Assembly: GCA_039720395.1 (NCBI GenBank)
Contig: CM077826.1
Location: 27,236,430-27,300,429, forward strand
Source: Liquidambar formosana
Taxonomy: Eukaryota; Streptophyta; Magnoliopsida; Saxifragales; Altingiaceae
Direction of reading: 5' to 3'
DNA: 64,000 bases
In this document: positions 22,330 through 33,057 of the stretch, piece after piece
How positions within the stretch are numbered: position 1 is the stretch's first letter
Layout of the letters: every line of letters starts with the position of its first letter
Notes under the pieces: generated by a model
Database searches by the model: none
What the model was told of the DNA's origin: nothing
Seen by the model: the letters and a program-made list of their open reading frames with translations, nothing else
Made by a program: the position numbers and the translations under genes

Positions 22330-24105
22330 ACACATTTGCATTTGTCATTGGGCCTTTCTGGTATAGGCCGATCGATCAAGCCTTGAGGCTGATCGATCGG
22401 AGGTACAAGAGATAAGCCAATTGGGTACTACCATGGTCCGATCGATCAGGCCTCAGACCCCGTTCGATCAGGGTATAGATCGGGGTATAACAGAATGCAA
22501 ATTTTTTTTTTAAAGTGTCAAATGACGCATGTACCCCTGGTTCCTTTTAAAACCCTCTTACCACGACTTGTACACTCCCATTTTAGCAATTCTACATCTA
22601 GAGAGCTAGAGAAAAAAGGAGAGAGAAAGGGTGTGTTTGGAGAGAGAAAAACCCATTTTTCTCTTGCATGTGTGGGTTTCTCACTTTCTCACCTTATTTT
22701 GATGCTTAGGGAAGCTTCCTAAAGGCTGGATTCATCTTCTACCACGTTTGGTTTGTAGATCAAGCTTGATTTGCAGAGCTTGGAGCTTGTTCTTGCATTC
22801 TAAGCTTGGATTTAACATTCCTAACACATTTTCTCTACTTTTGGTACAACATATTTAATTTAGGTGTAATTTTCATGGGTTTTAACATTAAAGATGATAA
22901 TGGGTTAGAATATAAGCCCAAATTTGTTAAATAAAAATGTATATTGGTGTTATTTTTTAGTTTACATGATTTTTTATAGTATATTATCATGTATATTTTG
23001 TAATGCATGTACTGAGGGGTTTAGTTTACATAACCCTATAGTTATGAATATCACATTTGGGAGTATATGGGTTGATATATATATATGGTATTTTAGTATA
23101 TCATGAGTGTACATGCTATGTTAATTCTTGTAAGTCTATATTTTATATGCTTTACATAGCCCAATATGTTATATAATTATGGAATAATTATATATTGATG
23201 ATTTCTGGATATATATATTGATATGCATATGGATTTATATGCTTTTTCATAGCATTCATTGTCATAAAATGCATAAAATGAAATTAATAAATACTAGGTA
23301 AAAGTATTAAAAGGGATCATTGGTATGGTTTGCTTGCGGTCAAGGGACTAAACTGTGTGTTCTATTCCTTTGGTCCTGAAAGCTTTTTGATTCCAAGTAA
23401 GAACCTTTGTGTTCCCGAATTGAGGTCGCTTTCTGGTCCTAGGTAGGGACCCTTGTGTGGTTCTCTTGGAGGTTAGGTTTAAATCCTCTGTTTCCGCATG
23501 AAAACTCGTGGGAGTGGTGATGAAATATGTTAAATGGACATGAATCGCATATCATTAATGACATTCATAGATTTTAATCATGATTTAAATTGGTTATATT
23601 ATCATGCTTTAGTTATTTTTATATGAAAATTATATCTACTGAATTTTATATTCACCCTTATTGTTAATAAAACTTTTTCAGTAGTCAGGGAGACCTCGCC
23701 TTGAGGTGTTTCACTTATGACTGGACTTAATTAATTGTCAGATCATTTTGGAAGATTATTATGATCTTGAACAATTTTAATATCATGGTTATGTATTAAT
23801 TAAATACTTTGTATTCGGCCAATGGGCAATGGACATGTATTAACTTATGGTTTGTAATATTTAATATTTGTACGTCTCATTATATAGTTTATTTAGCATG
23901 TGATGATACCAATGTTGGGTGACAGGAGATTTCTAATGATTATTTTATAGGTTTTATCATGGTATGTCCCATTTACGAATGGGTCATGCCGAAATTTTTA
24001 TTAGTTTTCTAACACGTGTCATCCACGTGCCTCCTAAATAATTTTCTTAATTAAACTGATTTTATTAATATTGATCATGGCTTAATTAATTTGGGTCGTG
24101 ACTCT
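22330..24105 (+). mobile_element. probable Gypsy-type LTR remnant
   Basis: LTR-like layout: GATCGATC palindromes at 22370-22450, a TTTTAAAACC box and an AGAGAGAAAGG leader at about 22545-22630, then a long untranslated stretch with TCCTAGGTAGGGACCC at about 23437 and an end resembling GGGTCGTGAC at about 24094. The reverse complement of 30116-31440 has the same order of landmarks. No coding region. Boundaries and family are uncertain. Confidence 0.4.
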
Positions 24106-24624
24106 AATTACATGATGTGGACATAAGGAAAAATTGGAATGTAACTATATAAAAATTAATGTGAAAGCATTTAAATGGGATTCCTAAAAAAATGTGTTTT
24201 TTACAACATGACAATTAATTTAAAACGGAGGAAATACATGTTTATTAATATATTAAGTGCTATGTTCATTAAATTTAATTATTATTACATTAATAAAAGA
24301 GTTCTTCTATATGGAACTACTCTATAGACCTATTACATAGAGCTATTGATGTGGTCACTTTCTATTAGTCTCCTCTTTAAAAGGTAAATAATTTGAAATC
24401 GAATGAAATCCCCCAAAATCAGGCCGATATAACTGAATAACCCCCATTCCGTGTTTGAGCACAAAAATCATGAACAACAATATCGGACGTTCTCTCCTTC
24501 TCTCGTTCCCTCCTCCTCAAACCAATCAGTTATTCTTCTAAGCAGACATCATATCAAGTTGCGATAGAAGATCGAATGGGCTATGTTCGTTGATTGCCAA
24601 TAATCTACCGTCGAAGTTCAAATT
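24106..24624. other. no recognised feature
   Basis: AT-rich non-coding DNA. 24300-24360 has short internal repeats (TTCTATATGGAACTACTCTA). No gene or element boundary could be supported. Confidence 0.4.
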
Positions 24625-24873
24625 ATTTCGGGCTACACGAAAATGAATGGGGGAGGGGAGGGGGGGAGGGAACCGGTCGCATTGTCTGATAAATCACTAT
24701 ATTTCAATATTATTGTACGTAGACCACATAAGTTATCTGAAAGATTTTAAGATAAAACACAAAAAACCGTTGAAAATTTATTCAGTTGCATAGCTAAGTC
24801 TACTTGATAATAAAAAAAACCCTACCAAATTGGGGAAAGTTTGACGAAGATTATATTATCTTAAAAAAAAATT
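24625..24873 (+). repeat. mosaic insert: FAR1 scrap joined to a partial copy of repeat unit 1
   Basis: 24625-24650 equals 10036-10061 of the FAR1 relic (ATTTCGGGCTACACGAAAAT and six more bases). It is followed without a gap by 24651-24873, which equals about 18237-18455 of tandem unit 1, including its private A-rich tail. It carries the unit 1 alleles at all differences I checked (CCGGTCGC, TTATCTGAAAG, AACCGTTG). Confidence 0.9.
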
Positions 24874-27585
24874 TTGCACCTTTCACTATTCACTCCTCAA
24901 AGGGTTGGATTTGAATATGCCTTCAGATATTTAGGAAGATGCTCCGCAACAATAATGAAGATTGGGGAAGCCACGAACACAGCTCCGCTATAATGTTTAT
25001 TGAAGATCAGGAAGACAAAAATTTTGAATTCACATCTTAACTATATATATATACATATATACATATATATATACATATACATATATATGTATGTATATAT
25101 ACATACACATACATATATACATACATATATATGTATATGTATATATATAACCAAAGATGTCAAATAGCATCACGAAATATGTAAAATTATATTCAAGATC
25201 TGAAATAAGTTTGAATTATCCTAAAAATCTACAAAATATCTAAATATTGAAACTTTTAAACACCACACACTCAACTAATTAGCATAAAAACCAGAGAACA
25301 AGTAAAGGGATTATATGAATTAACCCTAGACAAATTGGGGGAATCAAATGAAAACCCTAAATATTATAAGAAGGAACAAGTAGAAATCGTTATCAAGATT
25401 AAAAACACAATCTTCTATCTAAAAAACGCTACTTTTATGGTTCTCTATCCCCTTCGTAATGGTGCCGCTGTTTTGATTCGATAGTAATAAACACCATGCC
25501 TTGATTTGAGTGTGCTTTGACTATAAATAACACCACACCGATGGCTTCAGGAAGCATTTGAAGGTGTAAGAGGAAGAAAACTATGGACAGTTTATCGTCT
25601 GAGCAAAACCCTTGTACACCCGTTTCAGATAACTCTCCCAAATCGACGGCGTCGTTTGTTTTGAGGGAGAAGAGCACCACGCCAACATCTCGAGGTTATT
25701 TTGCTCGTGATTTAAGATAAAAAAACCAATTCCTTTCCCTAAAAAATATACCTTTCTGCTGTTTCATCCACGTTGAAATGTCGTTTCAAATAATTCTCCC
25801 AAACCCTTATAAACCCGTTTCAGATAACTCACCCAAACTGACGCCAGCATTTGTTTTGAGAGAGAAGACCACCATGCCAGTGACTCAAGGGCATTTTGCT
25901 GATGAAGAACAACACGATTCTTTAGTGTAGAAGAATGAAGGTTAGGAACAGTTTAAGTAAACACCCTTTGTTCCCATTTCAGATAATTGCGGAACGTATC
26001 CAATAAACCGCGAAAATAGGGATAACCTTTTTTTAATGTGTTTTGGTGGTGTTAACGGAGTTAATTGAACTCACCAATTAGGTTCAAGAGAAGGCTTTTG
26101 TCCCACGTTTCGTCCTCTAAGAGTCGTCCCACCTATCACTACCCTTGATTAATTATTCTCAAATGTACACATGGAGGAAAGGAGAAGAAAAAGAGGGAGT
26201 GGGAGAGCAAGTATACAAGTTTAGCAAAAGAGGGGGCAAAAGAGAAAATTCACTTGAATATGCATTTTTGTTATTAAACATATTATTGTGAAAGAAGGGC
26301 ATTTTAATCGGATCACTTTTTTCTTTTAACCATAGTAAACAAAAATTTAACTTATTGGAGTTAATAGATATAATTCTTTTTTATTTAGATTAGATGGATA
26401 GGAAAACTATTTAATGGGGTTTTTAGATATGATTTTATATTTGAGGGAGGTTTTGGATATTTCCCCTTAATAATATTAGGAATGTGATAAGTCCTTTTTC
26501 AAGAAAATATTGAGGCAACAACCCTCCCAATTTTGAACAATCATATTCCTAATTATAAAGATTATATACAAAATTAATGTAACTATTTGGTTCAATGTAA
26601 CACAATTTGAAAATTCAAAAAATCCCATCTAGTCCATAATTCCCCAATTCACAATATCCTCAAATAGTACTACTTTTTGCCAAGAAATCTTTAGAAACAA
26701 TTACTTTATGTTCTCAAAACCCAATAACATGAAACTTGCTAATACAAATTAATAGTTCTAGAAAAAAAACGTCTAAAACATGGCCAACTTACGTTTTTTG
26801 TCCATCTTGTTGTTACAAAAATGGTTTCTTTGCAAAAGAATAGTAATGGACCCTACAACTTTATTAGATAACGTGTCGCTCTAGAGCAGTATCTAATCTT
26901 CTCGAAAAACCCTAATACGAAGATTGTGGAGGAAGATCTTACTACGCCTAATCAAGTTAATTGATGTGATGGTTATGAAAGAAGAATTTGAAGCAAAATC
27001 TGGGTGTGATCCTCTCCGCCAATCATGGAACTAAAGCGGGATACAGCATTTAGGACCTCTTCAAATTATATATAAGGGACATATTTGTCCTTCAGCAATT
27101 ATGTGGACTTACGACTTTAATTATTTTTTACTTGGACATAAGCCTTTATAAGTTAGCAAATTTGGACTTCTCCCCAAACGCCCCGAATAATATTCAAGTT
27201 GATTGCACATGATTAGAAGTGCCTAAGGTGTTAATTAGGAAGCATCGACACTTCAAAAAATCTGGACATGTAGTGTTTGATACGTATAGACACTACACAT
27301 GCCCGACACGCCTACTTCACGTGTTGGACATGCCTTCATGTGTTGGACACACCTAGGAAGTGTTTGTAATTTTTAGTTATTTTTTCTCTTACTTGACACG
27401 ATTAAGAAACTCTCCTGACACATGCAGGACACATCTGTGACATAGCAAAGGGAGTCTCCTTTGTATATTTGATCATTAGAATTAGAAAATTGACGATAAA
27501 TTTGTTTTTATTTTTTATGTTTTGTGTGAAAAAAATGAAACCATACTTGAAGTTAAATACCGTTGTTACAACTTATAATTCATTA
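24874..27585. other. gene-free interval with microsatellite and short tandem repeats
   Basis: 25040-25150 is a mixed TA/CATA microsatellite. 25570-25995 holds about three diverged units of about 190 bp (each with CCGTTTCAGATAACTC or a variant, then TTTGTTTTGAG and GAGAAGA..ACCA). 27260-27420 is rich in GACACG/GTGTTGGACA motifs. No convincing coding region. Confidence 0.45.
25570..25995 (+). repeat. diverged tandem repeat of about 190 bp, roughly 2.3 copies
   Basis: Blocks at about 25608-25710 and 25795-25905 share CCGTTTCAGATAACTC, TTTGTTTTGAG, CACCA(C/T)GCCA and ATTTTGCT. A partial third begins near 25930 with CCCATTTCAGATAATTG. Confidence 0.6.
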
Positions 27586-27866
27586 CTCCCTTCGTCTCAC
27601 AAAGATAGGCCAAGTTTGATAAAAAAGGCTATTTAAGAAAAGTCATCATTGCATTGACTTCTCATTTATGAAACTTCATATTTCGAAAATACCTTCTCCT
27701 ACTAATTGTTATTGGGTTGTATGAAAAGTAACTCTTGAAATAAGAAAAGGTAGTATAGGAAAATCCAAAAAAATAAAATAAAATGATTTAACTTCTTAAA
27801 ATGGCTAAACATTTTGGGACAAAAAAAGTTACAAAAATGGCCTATCTTTGTGGGACGGAGAGAGTG
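27586..27866. mobile_element. Stowaway-type MITE (Tc1/mariner)
   Basis: The left end CTCCCTTCGTCTCACAAAGA and the reverse complement of the right end (CTCTCTCCGTCCCACAAAGA, two bases inside) match, with TA on each side. Length about 281 bp, no coding capacity. The CTCCCTCCGTYCCA terminus with TA target is the Stowaway hallmark. Confidence 0.9.
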
Positions 27867-27868
27867 TA

Positions 27869-28599
27869 ACTTATGAAGTTAGCGATGTCTTACTTGTTTA
27901 TATAATTATAGATTTTATATCCCCATATATTATAATATTTTTTTGATATGTATAATCGAACTGTCAACTATATATGTTATATTATATATATATATATATT
28001 ATAAACCTCAGTTTGATGATGTAGCATACCTTTTCATTCTTCCCACCTACATACTCTTCTCACGTTCATTCTGCTCTCTCCTTTACTTGGACCCTAATAT
28101 TGAGGTGATGTGGCCTCATATAATTGGCTAAAATAATAAATTCAAATAAGAACTTAAAAATTAAATTACATTCCTTATTAAAGACATTGACCTTTCTAAA
28201 TGAAAATAATTGCAATAAGAATCCCCAAAAATTAAATTACTTTCCTTATAAAAAATCATTCACTCCTACCAACAACCCTTGATAGACTGTTGTCGTCATC
28301 TTCATCTCCATCACAATCTCCATCAACACTCTGTCTCTCTCGTTTAAGAAGTAGCGGCCTCGCATGATTACAGGTAAGTCATCTTCCTGTCTCTGATTTT
28401 ATTTTTATTTTTATTTTGGTGGAAATACTCTTGAATATGGAATGGGTAACTCTATCTCTCTTTGTTTATATATAGGGCTTTGAGATCATTATGTTTTATT
28501 TCATTGATTTTTTATTTTACTTTGATTTGATCATGTAATATGTTTGATTATTTGTTTGTTTATTTTTTTAATGATTTGGACACAAAAATTTATTTATAG
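27869..28599. other. no recognised feature
   Basis: AT-rich intergenic DNA with a short TA run at about 27980-28000. No gene seen. Confidence 0.4.
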
Positions 28600-28733
28600 A
28601 AAATAATCTATATCTATATATTCGCTCTTTTTTTTTCTTTTTCTTTTTTAAATTATCTTTTTCCCATATCTATTTTCTTAAATTATTTAGATCTTTGTTT
28701 TCCTGTGATTGTCACGCATCGCGTAACTCACTA

Positions 28734-28797
<64 letters not shown>

Positions 28798-28929
28798 AAT
28801 AATCTATATCTATATATTCGCTCTCTTTTTTTCTTTTTCTTTTTTAAATTATCTTTTTCCCATATCTATTTTCTTAAATTATTTAGATCTTTGTTTTCCT
28901 GTGATTGTCACGCATCGCGTAACTCACTA

Positions 28930-28983
<54 letters not shown>
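28600..28983 (+). repeat. tandem duplication of about 190 bp ending in (CA)n(TA)n
   Basis: 28600-28796 and 28797-28983 are near-identical. Each starts AATAATCTATATCTATATAT and ends in about 20 CA units then TA units. The open frames across the CA tracts are not genes. Confidence 0.85.
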
Positions 28984-29362
28984 GGGGAGGATTCTGTTAA
29001 CATCTAGTGTAAAAAATTTTACATTTACACCCGTCAATATCTTTTTATAAAAAACATATTTCACCAATCCAACCATAGATTACATATTCCTATCATGCAT
29101 GTCATGCATGCCAAATTTCAAGTTAATCAGATATTAGGAAGTGTGTAATCGTAAACTTATATTTCTTTTAATAAATAAAACTTTAATTTTGAGAACTTTA
29201 TGGATGACCTAACTCCTAATCTCCGATTACTTGAAATTTGGCATGCATGATGTTAATGACAAGAATATGTTATCTAATGGTTGGATTGGCAAAATATGAT
29301 TTTTATAGAAAGATATTGACGGGTGTAAGTGTAAAAAGTTTAGATATCAACTGAACCCTCCC
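28984..29362. mobile_element. foldback MITE with long terminal inverted repeats
   Basis: The left end (GGGGAGGATTCTGTTAACAT) and the reverse complement of the right end (GGGAGGGTTCAGTTGATATC) begin inverted arms of about 150 bp that share TTACACCCGTCAATATCTTT and GCATGCCAAATTTCAAGT. It sits in a TA tract, so the target duplication cannot be defined. Long arms suggest a Mutator-like MITE; superfamily unproven. Confidence 0.75.
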
Positions 29363-30115
29363 TATATATATATTATCGTGTCTTCACTATGTTTTTTTTT
29401 TAAAAGATTTGTTGTATCGGTGTGTTAGTATTGTATTGTACTATATTGTGTCGTGTGACGGTGTCGGATGCTTATTAGGATGCCAACCTAAGTGGAATGT
29501 TAGGTGTTTCTTTAATGCTTAAGCCTTTTATTCAAAAAATAAAATAAAAAATAAAAATTTTGGGCGTCATCCAAAATATTCCTAATAATGTTGTCGTATC
29601 TCTAACAACTTCGAATCCTCTTCCTAATAGTATAACTCGACAAAGACTTGGGGCCCTTCTATTTTTTTGCCAATACCCCTGAAATCAATATATAATTCAT
29701 ACATTAAACAATCTATAACAATGCAAAATTCATGTTTGTCTTCTAGCGAGCAATAGACCAAGGTAATAACTTAACTTTGGGGGAACTTTTACTTTCCAAA
29801 TAATTTTGGTAGGGAGAAAATTAGGTATCAGTGAATTTTCAATCAAAGTATTTGAGAAAGCTCTACGAGTAAACTTACCAGTTGGACGAAGAGTCTAACA
29901 TCTACAATTATAAGAAAGTTAAACATCTCAAAGAGAGAATAATAAAGATAATAATTTCAATGCTTCTCTATCATCGAAGTTTCTAAAAATGTCAAAATCC
30001 CAATTAGTTGAATCGAAATTAGAAAACACTATCTTAGAAATGAAAACATCCTCAGACTACAAAAGGCCATATATATGAAGAAACAGACAAAATATGGGCT
30101 ATCCCCCTCTCCTAC
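29363..30115. other. no recognised feature
   Basis: AT-rich intergenic DNA without a supported gene or element. Confidence 0.4.
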
Positions 30116-31440
30116 TGTCACGACCCGGAAATAGGCCATGACTCTAACTTTGGAAAACATGCTTTATCTAAAAATTGGGGATGGTTTCAAGATGAATTTT
30201 CACTTTAAAATAAATGTTTTTGAGAAAATCCGGCATAGTTTTATTTGAAAATAGAACATACCATGTTATCGAATTTATAAACCTATACAATTTTGAAACA
30301 TAAAATAAAACCATCCACAATAATAAAAACAAAAATTAAGCTGGCATAATATTTCACAGAGTTCTACCATCCATACACACAATATTATACATAACTGGAC
30401 CGTTTAAACAGAATATAACCCATAAAATCATAATGCAAGTTCGCACGCAATTGCATGTAATGCATGTAATGCCCTAAGCTATCCCTGCTTGTTTCTTTCT
30501 CATTGAATTATCTTAACTTTACTCAATATCTACAAAAATTGTTTTAAAAATAAGTGTGAGTAAAAACTCAAGAGGTTACTTTTTTTAAAGATGTACATTA
30601 AGGTTTTAAAAACCATTTTGAACATTTTTAGAAAAGGATAATAGAAAGGGGGGTTGCAATTCACAAATTTAAAAACAAGGGAGAACATGTAAATATTCCA
30701 TATCACAATCTAATGACAGTCCATAACATCAGTCTTATAAATTGATAAATCCTTCTCAAGTTATATAAGGCCTCGCGCGCGGAAATAAGAGGAAACACAA
30801 CAAAACATCTCTACTTGGGACCGCAACAACTTCTAGAGGAAAAACGGCAAGACATCCCTACCTAGGATCATAGTAATCTTTATTCAGGCACGTAACCTAG
30901 GACTAAATGATAGGAAGACACGATAAGACGTCCCTTCCTTCGGGAGTGCAGTATTCCTGTCTCTAGTAGCTTTTAACATCACATCCATTTACATGTTAAT
31001 CTTTCAAAATCATTTTATTTTTAATGGTAGAAAAGTGGGTTCCAAATACTTGTATAAAAGTGACCCCCAATGTTTGATTGTAAACATTTAATCCAATAGG
31101 TTTTCAAAATCAACCCATTGCACCCCAAATCATGTGAGGGTTTGAAATATAAAATGCATATAACTAAATAGGGTATAATACAAAACCCTAAATTCTCAAA
31201 CATATGAAAATTTTGAGTTTTAACCCAATTCCCATGTAAAACATGTAATATTCCATGTAAACATACAAATACCTATGATAATCTCTCAAAATAACGCATA
31301 CAATGATATACAACTTTGAAAAATGCACCTACCTCTCAAATGGAAGCTAGCCACTCAAACCCAAGGGTGTACACATGTAGATCAGAGTGGAAATTGTATG
31401 ATTGCGGCTCTACGAGGTCGAATTTGAGCTCCCAAAGTCA
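30116..31440 (-). mobile_element. probable Gypsy-type LTR remnant, reverse orientation
   Basis: The plus-strand start TGTCACGACCCGGAAATAGG is the reverse complement of a CA-ended LTR terminus. Inside, the reverse strand shows TCCTAGGTAGGGATGTCTTG, matching the landmark order of 22330-24105. No coding region; the other boundary was not found. Confidence 0.4.
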
Positions 31441-31460
31441 CGTACTTCATCCACGACCTC

Positions 31461-31710
31461 TGTTGTCCCAAATATATAACCATAGAGGGGGGGTGAATAG
31501 GGTTATTGGCCAAATAAAAAGTTAATAGCAAACTCAAAAATCAAATTATTACAAGTAAAGATAAATACAAGAACAAGCAATAATAAAGAGATTAAGAGTA
31601 AGAGAATGCAAACGATGTTAACGAGGCTCGGCTTTCCCGCCTACGTCCTCGCCTCAAGAGCTCGCTTGAGGATTCACCAATCCACTATCACTCTCCTTCA
31701 AGGCCAGCAG
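31461..31710 (-). mobile_element. truncated LTR of the same SIRE-type family as 5473-8294
   Basis: The plus strand starts TGTTGTCC (reverse complement of the CAACA end) and is the reverse complement of about 8040-8294, sharing GAAGGAGAGTGATAGTGGAT and CTCTTGAGGCGAGGACGTAG. It breaks off at 31710; about 80-85 percent similar by eye. Confidence 0.85.
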
Positions 31711-33057
31711 ATATGTTAGAATTATTATGGCTCCTTATACACCTTCAGTTTGGATACTTTTTGTAAGGATGAAGTTTCCTAGACTAGAACAGAGATCAGA
31801 TGTAGAGCTATTTCCATTGCTGTCTGTCTTCCTGGTGTACTCCTGTACTGTCTACTTTTATTATGCATTTATGCTGATTGATGTTGCATTAACTGCATTG
31901 CATTTCTTGGTTTTCCCCTTATTGCCTAAATTTTTTGGTATAGCGTTTCTCTCCTAAAATATTACTTAATGCTTTGCATCCGATTCAAAGGGGCTTTGTC
32001 CAGTACCATTTTTTTTCCAACTTATTTGAAACTTTCTGTGCAATTTTAAATTACTAATTACACTACTTATATGCTTTGAAAATTAAATGCCAGAGATAAA
32101 CCCCTTGAAGGGGAAAATTAGGAGTTAGTAAATTTTTTTTTTTTTTGTTTGTTTGTTTGATTGTTTGGTGAAGCCATTTCAATGGTAATTTTGAATGAAC
32201 GATACTATCTCGGAGCTCATTATTAAGTTCAGCCACAATTCATCCAGCTCCTGTTGCCCTGGCGGCTTTGTTATATCGACCCCATCAAAGTTACTTTCAT
32301 TTTGAAAATTTGAGTTTCAATAAAAAATAGAATGAAAATTTAAGGAAACACCATGCAAGCCTATAGTAAGAAGCCAATGGCATGAGAGTTGAATGGCAAT
32401 CTCCTCAATTTGAGCGAATGATCTTGGGTTCAAGTTCATCCATTTGTTGATATTATAAAAGGTGGGCGCACCCAGGGGTGGGTGGGGTGGGGTGGTTTGT
32501 GTTTGGGTTAAGGGTTGGTTCCACCCTCTAGAAAGAGCAACAAGCAACATCATTAGTTGTTGGCTCAAGCACTTGGAAACATGATTACATTGAAGCAGGT
32601 GGATCAACCAGAATACAAGAAGGAGATCTAGAGCATTCCATCTACTATAAATAAGAAAGCTTCAGCTCCATTCAGCAGCTGAACTCACATCTAGAGATCC
32701 TACAAGCCACACACAACACCATAGAACCAATCCTACTGCTAACATTAGCTACTACAACAACTCACTTAGAGCAGACAATGAAATGCCACCACCTAACTAT
32801 AGAAAACAATACTTACTCCCTTGCCTTTCAATATATATAGCAGGGTGACAGAATATCACTATCTATGTACTGAACTCACATTCTGGCAATCAACGACGGG
32901 CAGGGCTTGACTCAGCTTTATTCGCTTGACAGCCAATCCTTTATTCTCAATTCACCCACTGGAAAACCTTCAGTTTGAGGAGAACCTATACGGTGTCCTC
33001 AAAAAGAATACAAATTTATTACCTTCCTGTTAACCCCAAGCCTTTTCTTTCAATTCT
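31711..33057. other. intergenic DNA and dehydrogenase 3' region
   Basis: No gene supported. A frame at 31727-31957 has no recognisable domain. A B-box-like GGGTTCAAGTTCATCC at about 32429 followed by repeat-like DNA could be a decayed SINE. The segment next to 33057 should hold the 3' UTR of the minus-strand dehydrogenase. Confidence 0.4.

Noticed and set aside
28705..29007. 100-codon frame with His-Thr repeats
   Set aside because: It is a translation of two CA microsatellites, with no domain and no conserved flank.
31727..31957. 76-codon frame with hydrophobic segments
   Set aside because: No family recognised, no splice context, and it lies in repeat-rich DNA.
32400..32560. tRNA gene suggested by GGGTTCAAGTTCATCC
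   Set aside because: No A-box at the right distance and no cloverleaf; at most a decayed SINE.
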